Shown: in pieces, positions 8,826 through 14,744 of the stretch
Layout of the letters: each line of letters begins with the position of its first letter
Numbering within the stretch: position 1 is the stretch's first letter
Source: an uncultured Pelagibacteraceae bacterium
GTDB lineage: Bacteria > Pseudomonadota > Alphaproteobacteria > Pelagibacterales > Pelagibacteraceae
Length of the DNA stretch: 15,283 nucleotides
Reading direction: 5' to 3'
NCBI GenBank assembly: GCA_902513415.1
Contig: CABXMS010000011.1
Span: 1 to 15,283 of the forward strand
Program-made: the position numbers and the translations under genes
Notes under the pieces: generated by a model
What the model was told of the DNA's origin: nothing
The model's input: the letters and a program-made list of their open reading frames with translations, nothing else
The model's database searches: none

Positions 8826-9815
8826 TTATCTGCCTATTTCAGCCATTTTCTCAACTGATTTTCTTGCTTTTTCAATGATCTCTTTGCTCATTTGAATTTC
8901 ATTAGTTTCGTTTTCCAAGCAGTCTAAAATTTTAGGAAGAGTAATTTTTTTCATATGTGGACATAGATTACATGGTCTAACGAATTCAACATTTGGATTA
9001 TCTATTTGAACATTGTCGCTCATTGAACATTCTGTCACCATCATAACTTTTTTGGGCTGATTATCTCTTACATATTTAATCATTCCACTTGTAGATCCAG
9101 CAAAATCAGAAGCATTGATTACATCAGGAGGACACTCAGGATGTGCTATTATTTTTATTCCTGGGTTGTTTTTTCTTATTTCATTTATTTCTTGATCATT
9201 AAATTGTTCATGAACTTCGCATGTTCCTTTCCATGAAATTATTTCAACATCTGTTTGTGAAGCAACATATTTTGCTAAAAAATCGTCAGGTAAAAATATA
9301 ACCTTTTTAACACCTAATGTTTTTACAATTTTTACAGCATTAGCTGATGTACAACACACATCTGTTTCAGCTTTTACATCAGCTGAAGTATTTACATAAG
9401 ATACTACGGGCACTCCTGGATATTTTTTTTTTAAATTTCTAACATCCTCACCTGTAATTGATGAAGACAATGAACAACCAGCGCTCATATCTGGAAGTAA
9501 AACTTTTTTTTCTGGACACATTAATTTTGCGGTTTCAGCCATAAAATGAACTCCGCACATAACAATAATATCTGCTTTTGTTTTTGCCGCCTCAACAGCC
9601 AAAGCAAGAGAGTCAGCAGAAAAATCTGATATACCGTGATAAATTTCTGGAGTTTGATAGTTATGTGCTAGTATTACTGCATTTTTTTCTTTTTTTAATT
9701 TATTAATTTTATAAATGAATGGTGCGTGACTTGACCATTCAATTTCAGGGATTGCTCTAGAAATTTTTTGATATATTGGATCAGTAGCCCTTTTAATTTC
9801 AGCTGTAAATTCCAT
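8826..9815 (-). CDS. nadA: Quinolinate synthase A ([4Fe-4S])
   Basis: NadA condenses iminoaspartate with dihydroxyacetone phosphate to quinolinate using an oxygen-sensitive [4Fe-4S] cluster. The 329 residues agree with the family. By alignment to the known E. coli cluster ligands, the three cysteines are Cys114 (AGCSLS), Cys199 (KGTCEVHEQF) and Cys285 (CNLCPHM). Other conserved blocks are HNYQTPEI (51-58), ISDFSADSLALA (62-73), CGVHFMAETAKL (87-98), YVNTSADVKAE (140-150) and the FAGSTSGM segment (238-245). The ATG at 9815 begins a normal N-terminus. It is the promoter-proximal gene of nadA-nadC. The iminoaspartate donor (L-aspartate oxidase or dehydrogenase) must be encoded elsewhere. Confidence 0.97.
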   Translation of the reverse strand: MEFTAEIKRATDPIYQKISRAIPEIEWSSHAPFIYKINKLKKEKNAVILAHNYQTPEIYHGISDFSADSLALAVEAAKTKADIIVMCGVHFMAETAKLMCPEKKVLLPDMSAGCSLSSSITGEDVRNLKKKYPGVPVVSYVNTSADVKAETDVCCTSANAVKIVKTLGVKKVIFLPDDFLAKYVASQTDVEIISWKGTCEVHEQFNDQEINEIRKNNPGIKIIAHPECPPDVINASDFAGSTSGMIKYVRDNQPKKVMMVTECSMSDNVQIDNPNVEFVRPCNLCPHMKKITLPKILDCLENETNEIQMSKEIIEKARKSVEKMAEIGR

Positions 9816-9830
9816 TAAATAAAATTATCA

Positions 9831-9889
9831 ATTTTCAAGGTAGTTGTCATTCTATTATTTTTTGTTTATAGACGCAGGACTTTGAAAAT
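9831..9889. repeat. Inverted repeat in the nadA upstream region
   Basis: ATTTTCAAG (9831-9839) and CTTTGAAAAT (9880-9889) are inverted copies differing by one inserted T, about 40 bases apart. They bracket the region where a nadA promoter should lie; a TATAAA-like -10 box reads on the minus strand at 9865-9870. They could be a split operator or a coincidence of AT-rich sequence. No regulator is identified. Confidence 0.25.
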
Positions 9890-9892
9890 CGA

Positions 9893-9915
9893 AAGGGGCG
9901 TTCTGTTGCCAGGTG
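9893..9915 (-). repeat. GC-rich intergenic element, copy 1 (cspA-nadA spacer)
   Basis: First of three near-identical 23-bp elements. The core on the plus strand is GGCGTTCTGTTGCC (9897-9910), preceded by AAGG and followed by AGGTG. On the minus strand, the direction of the flanking genes, this reads CACCTGGCAACAGAACG followed by CCCCTT. It lies about 98 bases after the cspA stop, beyond a GC-clamped stem-loop, and about 78 bases before nadA. It is identical to copy 3 and differs from copy 2 at two positions. It is far more GC-rich than its surroundings. Confidence 0.85.
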
Positions 9916-9936
9916 CTCTATAAATCAACCTATAAC

Positions 9937-9988
9937 CATTGGGGGAGAAATTAAATTTTATAATTTTTTAAAGTTCCACCCCCAAATG
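9937..9988 (-). terminator. GC-clamped stem-loop after cspA
   Basis: TTGGGGG (9939-9945) pairs with CCCCCAA (9979-9985), and the stem can extend outward by CA/TG with one bulged base and inward through GAA/TTC past an internal mismatch. The loop is AT-rich. It starts roughly 25 bases after the cspA stop. As a transcript 3' structure it would protect or terminate cspA mRNA, but no U-tract follows, so it is not a textbook Rho-independent terminator. A 7-bp clamp with five consecutive G-C pairs is unlikely by chance in this AT-rich DNA. Confidence 0.5.
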
Positions 9989-10012
9989 TGTTTGAAATCT
10001 ACCGAAATATGA

Positions 10013-10216
10013 TTAAGCTTTTTGCAGATTAACTGCGGAAGGACCTTTTTCACCGTTCTCAACTTCAAATGTTAATGCATCGCCTTCGTTTAACTCAAAA
10101 CCTGCAGCTTGAGCTGCCGAAGTGTGTACAAAAACATCTTTTTCTTTATCTTCTCTTTCAATGAAACCATATCCTTTAGTTCCATTAAACCATTTAACTT
10201 TTCCGTTTATACTCAT
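10013..10216 (-). CDS. cspA: Cold-shock domain protein (CspA family)
   Basis: A 67-residue single cold-shock domain protein, a small beta-barrel that binds single-stranded RNA/DNA and acts as an RNA chaperone or antiterminator in the cytoplasm. Seen: the start [15 protein letters not shown] with RNP1-type KGYGFIE (14-20), RNP2-type VFVHTS (28-33), and the C-terminal [15 protein letters not shown], all typical. Length is exactly that of the family. It stands alone with non-coding spacers on both sides, each carrying one copy of the GC-rich intergenic element. Its predicted leader contains a perfect stem-loop, consistent with post-transcriptional control, though cold induction itself cannot be read from the sequence. 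Which paralogue it is (cspA, cspE or similar) is not decidable. Confidence 0.96.
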   Translation of the reverse strand: MSINGKVKWFNGTKGYGFIEREDKEKDVFVHTSAAQAAGFELNEGDALTFEVENGEKGPSAVNLQKA

Positions 10217-10246
10217 TTTATTTTCTTTCTTTTTTATTTAACTTTA

Positions 10247-10266
10247 TTGTTAGAAAAAACTAACAA
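10247..10266 (-). promoter_or_regulatory. Stem-loop in the cspA 5' leader
   Basis: TTGTTAG and CTAACAA (10247-10253 and 10260-10266) form a perfect 7-bp stem with a six-base homopolymer loop (U6 in the minus-strand transcript). It begins within a few bases of the predicted cspA transcription start, so it would be a 5'-terminal hairpin on the mRNA. Such structures may stabilise a message or act in temperature-responsive control; this role is inferred. Confidence 0.45.
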
Positions 10267-10274
10267 CAGGACAT

Positions 10275-10303
10275 CTTTAAATTGATTTGATAAGAAATGT
10301 CAA
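10275..10303 (-). promoter_or_regulatory. Candidate cspA promoter
   Basis: A consensus -35 TTGACA (10298-10303 on the minus strand), a 17-base spacer and a weaker -10 TTAAAG (10275-10280) place the start near 10268, some 50 bases before the cspA ATG. The -35 is perfect and the spacing optimal. The copy 2 element lies upstream of this promoter, so it is probably not part of the cspA leader. Confidence 0.5.
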
Positions 10304-10320
10304 GTTAATATAAACTAGAG

Positions 10321-10343
10321 AAGGGACGTTCTGTTGTCAGGTG
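10321..10343 (-). repeat. GC-rich intergenic element, copy 2 (DUF924-cspA spacer)
   Basis: Second copy of the 23-bp element, with core GACGTTCTGTTGTC (10325-10338) on the plus strand. It differs from copies 1 and 3 only at two positions, G to A and C to T, which face each other across an 8-base loop if the core folds as a 3-bp stem. It begins 10 bases after the stop of the DUF924 gene and ends before the predicted cspA promoter, so it sits at a transcript 3' end. Confidence 0.85.
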
Positions 10344-10352
10344 TGTATTATT

Positions 10353-10913
10353 TTACCAAGATGAGTTGGGGGAATTTAAAAATTCAACTTCATCGTCTGA
10401 AGACACTCTATTTAAAACTTTATTTCTATGGGGGTATCTACCAAATCTTTTTATAACCGCAGTGTGATCTAACCAAAATTTTTTTATTTTTTCTAGGTCT
10501 GAATGGTTTTTCAAATATTTCTCCATTAATTCATATGCCTTTTCATGGTCTGAAATACTCTCACTATGAATAAGAGGCAATAAAGCAAAGAGTCTCTCAC
10601 TTTCATTCATTTTATCTAAAAAGTTATTTGCTATTATTTTAACCAAGACAGATCTTGATTTTTCATCTTGCTCAAAAGCTTTTCCGTTTTCCCTAAATAA
10701 ATTTCTTGAAAATTGGTCAAGTAAAATAATCAGAGCGAGACAACCCCTATCCGTATCTTGCCAATCATCCAGTTTGTTTTGACTCGCTAATTCGTAATCA
10801 TTAAAAAATCTACTTTTTATAACTTGATCAAATTTAAAATCTTTTTGGAATTTTTTTTCATCAGGTGTTTCTACAAACCAAAAATAGAGAATTTTTTTAA
10901 TTTTTAAGTTCAT
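10353..10913 (-). CDS. DUF924 family protein
   Basis: A protein of the DUF924 family (function unknown, predicted all-helical, TPR-like). Seen: the N-terminal ILYFWF (8-13), LDQFSRNLFR in the middle with the family's LDQFxRN signature, and the C-terminal KRFGRYPHRNKVLNR, whose FGRxPHRN is the second signature. I chose the ATG at 10913, giving 186 residues, because the family starts just before I-L-x-F-W-F. An in-frame TTG at 10946 would translate the GC-rich element copy 3 and is rejected. No Shine-Dalgarno sequence is visible, and the ATG is only four bases from the element, so the element could affect its translation. It lies between cspA and ssrA, each separated from it by an element copy. 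No biochemical role is claimed. Confidence 0.88.
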   Translation of the reverse strand: MNLKIKKILYFWFVETPDEKKFQKDFKFDQVIKSRFFNDYELASQNKLDDWQDTDRGCLALIILLDQFSRNLFRENGKAFEQDEKSRSVLVKIIANNFLDKMNESERLFALLPLIHSESISDHEKAYELMEKYLKNHSDLEKIKKFWLDHTAVIKRFGRYPHRNKVLNRVSSDDEVEFLNSPNSSW

Positions 10914-10917
10914 ATTT

Positions 10918-10940
10918 AAGGGGCGTTCTGTTGCCAGGTG
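10918..10940 (-). repeat. GC-rich intergenic element, copy 3 (ssrA-DUF924 spacer)
   Basis: Third copy of the 23-bp element, identical to copy 1, with core GGCGTTCTGTTGCC (10922-10935) on the plus strand. Only in this copy is there also a flanking 5-bp stem, GGGGC (10920-10924) with GCCCC (10940-10944). It starts 34 bases after the tmRNA tag stop codon and ends four bases before the DUF924 ATG, so it could act as the tmRNA 3' end, as a DUF924 leader, or as both. Confidence 0.85.
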
Positions 10941-10954
10941 CCCCAAAACCCCGT

Positions 10955-11177
10955 TACTTAATTAATTTATTAATTAAGCAGCAAGAGCAAATTTATCATT
11001 TGCAATTATAATTTAGCCCGTCACGGTGGAACAATCCCGAACGAAAGAATAGCCTTTAGACACCCGTCGATCCTAGTTCACCCCCGTAAGTTGAATTTGG
11101 TGGAGGTGGTGGGTACTGCCCCCACGTCCGCAATGCTTATTACGAAATTCGTTTATCGTCGTAGTTGGAAAACCAAC
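10955..11177 (-). ncRNA. ssrA: Two-piece (circularly permuted) tmRNA
   Basis: tmRNA rescues stalled ribosomes by acting as tRNA-Ala and then as a template for a degradation tag. Reading the minus strand, the acceptor piece comes first. Its T-arm has stem GTGGG/CCCAC and directly abuts the acceptor strand CACCTCC, discriminator A and encoded CCA (11098-11100). A 12-base intervening segment (11086-11097) follows. The coding piece then starts with GGGGGTG (11079-11085), which pairs 7 bp with CACCTCC and creates the alanine-identity G3-U70 wobble. It continues with the conserved GGATCGACGGG-like segment. The tag frame (11003 to 10974) encodes ANDKFALAA and a TAA. A palindrome (10957-10978) covers the stop. 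This permuted order is the alphaproteobacterial type. Outer ends are approximate: the 5' end is set by the predicted promoter and the 3' end by the palindrome. Confidence 0.95.
10957..10978 (-). repeat. Palindrome over the tmRNA tag stop codon
   Basis: CTTAATTAA (10957-10965) and TTAATTAAG (10970-10978) form a perfect 9-bp stem with a four-base loop. The tag stop TAA (10974-10976) lies in one arm. In tmRNA a helix usually follows the tag region, so this is probably the equivalent helix closing the coding piece, near its processed 3' end. Confidence 0.7.
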
Positions 11178-11183
11178 AAATTT

Positions 11184-11211
11184 AATATAGATATTTAATG
11201 AAGAATTTCAA
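11184..11211 (-). promoter_or_regulatory. Candidate ssrA promoter
   Basis: On the minus strand TTGAAA (11206-11211), a 16-base spacer and TATATT (11184-11189) place transcription start about six bases on, at 11177. A GTTGG-TTTT-CCAAC hairpin (11177 to 11164) begins exactly there and would cap the precursor 5' end. The position fits a dedicated promoter for the tmRNA between it and the accessory operon upstream. Confidence 0.55.
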
Positions 11212-11232
11212 TAAAATATAAAGTAACAAACT

Positions 11233-12105
11233 CTAAAATATATCAAAATCAATTAACTGAAACTCAATATCACTTTTTTCCAAGTTCAAATCATCAGTTT
11301 CATTTGAAATATTTTTTATTATAAAATTTAAAGGAGCTGGCTTTAGTATTTCTGGGAAATTAAAATATAGTGAATTTTTCCAATCATAATCTCCAAGACC
11401 GATCCACAAATTGAAAAAATTAAATCTACTTTTATTCTTATGGTTTTCAAAAGTATTTAAAAAATTGATTTTAGAAAATTCACCCATTTGAATTTTAAAA
11501 AATTTATAAAAATTATTATATATTAAGAAATTTTGTTTTAGTTCATGTATTTGGTAATTAAATCTTGGATTTTTTAATCTCCAAGATAAACTTTCATTAT
11601 TCCAGATTACTTTAAAATTGTTTTCTTTTTCTACCTTTTTTATATTTCCAATTCCAAACTTAACATCAAGTTTTGAGATCAATTTAAATTTAAAATATCT
11701 TATAAAAAGCTTTGTGCTTACTTGGTTACTAACGCCAATAATATATTTTATACCTTTATTTTTTGCCATTTCAAAAGTTTTTTTTGCTAACTTATTAAAT
11801 AAATATAATCCCCGGTATTTTTTATCTATCGCTGTAAAAACAGAAAGTGCAGCATCATGTTCTTTTCCTTTCAGATTAATTTTTATAGGAATCAAAGCAT
11901 AATGACCTACAACCTCATTATTATAACTTGCATTATATGTTAAAGCGGAACCATTGGGATTTTTATTATAAAACCAATTAAGAAACTCGTGAGAAAAATT
12001 TTTTTTAAAAACTCTTTTAAATAATTTAGATAATTTTATTAGCTCATTTGTTGAAAGATCTCCTGGGTTTTCATCTAATATTTTAAATTTTTCATTTCTA
12101 CTCAT
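11233..12105 (-). CDS. GNAT-type N-acyltransferase-like protein with an extra C-terminal region
   Basis: The N-terminal half resembles a GNAT acyltransferase, which moves an acyl group from acyl-CoA to an amine. Seen: a VVGHYALIPIKI beta segment (65-76), ALSVFTAIDKKYRGLYLFNKLAKKTFEMAKNKGIKYIIG (86-124 in shortened form) corresponding to the acetyl-CoA-binding turn and following helix, and a SNQVSTKLF segment near 126-134. The turn reads KKYRGLYLF, where the family usually has Q/R-x-x-G-x-G/A, so the second glycine is missing. Residues 160-290 are not recognised. It is the last gene of a three-gene operon, 14 bases after the dehydrogenase-like gene. Proteins of this type occur in surface-sugar clusters, but the acyl acceptor is unknown. 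Confidence 0.65.
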   Translation of the reverse strand: MSRNEKFKILDENPGDLSTNELIKLSKLFKRVFKKNFSHEFLNWFYNKNPNGSALTYNASYNNEVVGHYALIPIKINLKGKEHDAALSVFTAIDKKYRGLYLFNKLAKKTFEMAKNKGIKYIIGVSNQVSTKLFIRYFKFKLISKLDVKFGIGNIKKVEKENNFKVIWNNESLSWRLKNPRFNYQIHELKQNFLIYNNFYKFFKIQMGEFSKINFLNTFENHKNKSRFNFFNLWIGLGDYDWKNSLYFNFPEILKPAPLNFIIKNISNETDDLNLEKSDIEFQLIDFDIF

Positions 12106-12119
12106 ATTTAATAAAAATA

Positions 12120-12860
12120 TTATTTTTCTTTATCAATAAAGCTTTTGGGGTTTTTAATAAAATTATTTTCATTTTCCAAAAGGTTTTCTATAATTTTTTG
12201 AGAAGTTTTTACTCCAACTAAATCTATTACTTTATTAAAGTTATCGTTTATTTTAAATTCATTTAATAAGTTTGTAATTTCACTAGATTCATATCCATAT
12301 CTTTCAATAAGCTCAAAATACAATGCCATTTTTTTAAAATATAAAAAATTATATATGTAACCTCTATTATTTTTTACTTCGAAAACTTTAAAGTTAAATT
12401 TTTCTAAATCATCAAATAAAAATTTAGCAATTCCTTTTTGAATTTTTTTTGAACATGTTGTCTCAATAATTTTTAAATGATGTATTGGGTTAAAAAAATG
12501 AATACCATAAGCATTTTCATTTATTTCTTTAGGATTATATGAAGATGTATTTGTAAACAATAATATGTCTTTAAAATCATATTGAATTTTAGATAAAATT
12601 TTTTTTTTAATATCAATATCTTCTACTAATGTTTCTATTGTGTGATTTTTTGGTAGATCTGCTATTTCCTTGAAAATTTGAAATTTTCCCGATTGATTTA
12701 TTTTTAAATATTTTTCAAAAATTTTATTTGAAATTTTGAATTTTTTTTCTTTGCTAGTAAAATTTTTAGTAAAAATATTTACTTCATAACCCATTGTCAT
12801 TAATAGAGAAGTAATTTGAATTCCCATTTTACCAAATCCTATTATATTGAATTTTCTCAT
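12120..12860 (-). CDS. Short 3-hydroxyacyl-CoA dehydrogenase-like protein
   Basis: A Rossmann-fold NAD(P)-dependent oxidoreductase of the 3-hydroxyacyl-CoA dehydrogenase family. Seen: the nucleotide motif IGFGKMG (7-13), TNTSSYNPKEI (103-113) matching the family's SNTSS-L-x-I-x-x-I, and GIHFFNPIHHLKIIE (119-133), which includes catalytic-type His121 and Glu133. Asn171 follows in GYIYN (family GFIxN). A C-terminal DLVGVKTS (213-220) matches the LLDxVGLDT region. So the catalytic Ser/His/Glu/Asn set appears intact. At 246 residues it is about 40 shorter than typical, mainly in the linker and C-terminal helices. It lies between a sugar-deacetylase-like gene and a GNAT gene, not beside fatty-acid oxidation genes, so a role in making a hydroxyacyl donor is plausible but inferred. 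Confidence 0.75.
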   Translation of the reverse strand: MRKFNIIGFGKMGIQITSLLMTMGYEVNIFTKNFTSKEKKFKISNKIFEKYLKINQSGKFQIFKEIADLPKNHTIETLVEDIDIKKKILSKIQYDFKDILLFTNTSSYNPKEINENAYGIHFFNPIHHLKIIETTCSKKIQKGIAKFLFDDLEKFNFKVFEVKNNRGYIYNFLYFKKMALYFELIERYGYESSEITNLLNEFKINDNFNKVIDLVGVKTSQKIIENLLENENNFIKNPKSFIDKEK

Positions 12861-12881
12861 TTGTTTAATTAATCATATTAA

Positions 12882-13697
12882 TTAATTTAAATTTAATTCA
12901 TTTTTTATTTTTTCAGAAAAACACAACTCATATTCAATTTTTCTTTTTTCTGATATGTAAAAATCATAATATTTTTTTTTGAAATAGCTTATCTCATTAG
13001 GCATTGCAAAACCTGGATGAACCAAAATTTCACAATTCGTGAATTTTTTTTTTTTTAAAAAATTAATCGTTTTTTTTAAAGTTAGTTCATCCTGCATACC
13101 TGAGTATTGTAATCCAAAAAATTTTGGAGATTTGACAAAAATTTCTTTATTAAAAAAAGAAAAAAATTTAATTATCAAGCATGCAATTAAATTTCGTAAA
13201 TATTGAGGATTAAAAATATCATTTAATCTGGGCAACATTAATTCTTCATTAGAATTTCTCATTTCATAAATTTTATAGCGCTCACTATTAGTTGATAGAT
13301 AATTATAAATCCATGGTATCAAATGCACATGTTCGTGCCCATCAATCTTCAACTTTTTTGGTTTATAAATGCTTATAAATTTTGTTATTTGATCATCAAT
13401 TTCTTTGTATACTATTTTTTTTTTACTTTTATTTAGAAACAGAAGCTTAAAAAAACTTAGTGTTGAAAGAAATTCAGTATTTTTAGAAATAGTATTTGGA
13501 ATTTCTGTTAAATTTAAATGAAGCCGTATATTTACATTTTTAAAATCTTTTAATTTATCAAGCGAATCTTGATGATGATTAACCATAACTGAAACACTAT
13601 TAAGGCAGCCTTGCTCTAAACATTTTAGTATATTTTCCGATACTGCACTACTTCGCCCATAATCATCAGCATGAAACAATATTTTATTATTTATCAT
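12882..13697 (-). CDS. ChbG/HpnK (YdjC-like) family carbohydrate deacetylase
   Basis: A member of the YdjC/ChbG/HpnK family of metal-dependent deacetylases, which remove N-acetyl groups from sugars. Seen: HADDYG (9-14) with the Asp pair, RLHLNLTE (58-65), IDGHEHVHLIP (118-128) supplying the metal-binding histidines, and ILVHPGF (224-230) near the C-terminus. These four blocks in this order define the family. It has 271 residues, within family range, with no signal peptide, so cytosolic action on an activated or lipid-linked sugar is more likely than chitobiose breakdown. It is the first gene of a three-gene operon; the next gene begins 21 bases later. A 13-T run (13044-13056) encodes a lysine tract without breaking the frame. 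The substrate is unknown. Confidence 0.82.
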   Translation of the reverse strand: MINNKILFHADDYGRSSAVSENILKCLEQGCLNSVSVMVNHHQDSLDKLKDFKNVNIRLHLNLTEIPNTISKNTEFLSTLSFFKLLFLNKSKKKIVYKEIDDQITKFISIYKPKKLKIDGHEHVHLIPWIYNYLSTNSERYKIYEMRNSNEELMLPRLNDIFNPQYLRNLIACLIIKFFSFFNKEIFVKSPKFFGLQYSGMQDELTLKKTINFLKKKKFTNCEILVHPGFAMPNEISYFKKKYYDFYISEKRKIEYELCFSEKIKNELNLN

Positions 13698-13713
13698 TTA
13701 ATAAATATACAGG

Positions 13714-13719
13714 TATAAT
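13714..13719 (+). promoter_or_regulatory. Candidate -10 box for thyX
   Basis: A perfect TATAAT reads on the plus strand about 61 bases before the thyX ATG, in the 82-base divergent spacer shared with the deacetylase operon. No good -35 box lies at the right distance (only TTATCA-like sequence near 13691), so this is tentative. Confidence 0.35.
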
Positions 13720-13779
13720 TCTTTATTGGAAAAGTAAAAAGATTAATATAAAAACCATAAGTCCATCTAAAAAACTATT

Positions 13780-14727
13780 ATGAAATTGACCAAAGAACAA
13801 AAACAAGAAATAGAAGAACAACAATCAAATGAAAATAAGACAAAAAGAGTAACCGCACCTGAGTTAGAGAAAATTCTATATGAAGCAATTCCAATACTAG
13901 ATCATGGTTTTATTAGAGTCATCGATTATATGGGAGACGATACATCTATAGTACAAGCAGCTAGAGTTTCTTATGGAAAAGGTACAAAAAAAGTTTCTAC
14001 TGATGCTGGATTGATCAAATATTTAATGAGACACTGGCATAGCACACCTTTTGAAATGTGTGAAATTAAATACCATGTAAAGCTTCCGATATTTATTGCA
14101 AGACAGTGGATTAGACATAGAACAGCAAATGTAAATGAATACTCTGCAAGGTATTCAATATTGGATAAAGAATTTTATTTACCTGACAGAGAACATTTGG
14201 CAGCACAATCTCAAATTAACAGACAAGGAAGAGGAGATGTTCTTGAAGGTGATCAAGCAAAACAGGTTTTAAATTTGATAAAGAATGATGCGGAACAAAC
14301 TTATAAAAATTACGAAACAATGCTCAATGAACGTTATGATGGTAGCGTAATAGATGAAGGCAAGGTAGGATTGGCTAGAGAGTTAGCAAGAATGAATTTA
14401 ACTTTGAATACTTATACACAGTGGTATTGGAAAACCGATTTATTAAACTTAATGAATTTTTTAAGACTCAGAGCCGACCTTCATGCTCAATATGAAATAA
14501 GAACTTATGCTGATGCAATGTTGGGTACTGTTAAAAAATGGGTTCCCATAACTTATGATGCTTTTATGGATTATAGAGTTGGAGGGACAGAAGTTTCTGA
14601 AAAAGGAAAAAAAATTATTAAACAATTAATAAAAGGTGAAAAAGTAAATATCGAAGAGAGCGGTTTGTCAAAAAGAGAATGGAATGAATTAATGTCAGCT
14701 TTTGATCAAAAAGATAAATTTGTTTAA
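13780..14727 (+). CDS. thyX: Flavin-dependent thymidylate synthase
   Basis: ThyX makes dTMP from dUMP using FAD, NADPH and methylenetetrahydrofolate, replacing the ThyA/DHFR route. Seen: the diagnostic ThyX motif [13 protein letters not shown] (112-124), which keeps RHR-x7-S, preceded by [20 protein letters not shown] (shortened here as a substrate-binding strand region). The segment [20 protein letters not shown] follows, then [22 protein letters not shown], where the late Arg/His/Gln residues bind dUMP and FAD. The 315 residues include a charged N-terminal extension of about 35 residues and a C-terminal tail, as in many alphaproteobacterial ThyX proteins. It stands alone on the plus strand, and a membrane-protein gene begins 17 bases after its stop. 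The Ser usually at the sixth motif position is Asn here. Confidence 0.97.
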   Translation: MKLTKEQKQEIEEQQSNENKTKRVTAPELEKILYEAIPILDHGFIRVIDYMGDDTSIVQAARVSYGKGTKKVSTDAGLIKYLMRHWHSTPFEMCEIKYHVKLPIFIARQWIRHRTANVNEYSARYSILDKEFYLPDREHLAAQSQINRQGRGDVLEGDQAKQVLNLIKNDAEQTYKNYETMLNERYDGSVIDEGKVGLARELARMNLTLNTYTQWYWKTDLLNLMNFLRLRADLHAQYEIRTYADAMLGTVKKWVPITYDAFMDYRVGGTEVSEKGKKIIKQLIKGEKVNIEESGLSKREWNELMSAFDQKDKFV

Positions 14728-14744
14728 TTCATTAATCTATAATA

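Noticed and set aside
9893..10940. GC-rich element as signal recognition particle RNA
   Set aside because: TCTGTTGCCAGGT resembles part of the 4.5S RNA, but the essential apical GGAAGCAGCC-type loop and the long hairpin are absent, and there are three copies.
9893..10940. Element copies as a CRISPR array
   Set aside because: Copies are 400-600 bases apart with genes between them, not regularly spaced by short unique spacers, and no cas gene is present.
9893..10940. Element as a conserved short peptide (H-L-A/T-T-E-R-P in one minus-strand frame)
   Set aside because: No start codon with a ribosome site precedes copies 1 and 2 in that frame, and one of the two differences changes the amino acid; the paired change fits an RNA stem better.
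10914..10946. Longer DUF924 start at TTG 10946
   Set aside because: The extra 11 codons are the GC-rich element copy 3 translated; the family begins just before ILYFWF, which fits the ATG at 10913.
12120..12860. Dehydrogenase-like gene as a broken pseudogene
   Set aside because: Although about 40 residues short, the nucleotide motif, the catalytic-type His/Glu/Asn set and the C-terminal VG region are all in one uninterrupted frame.
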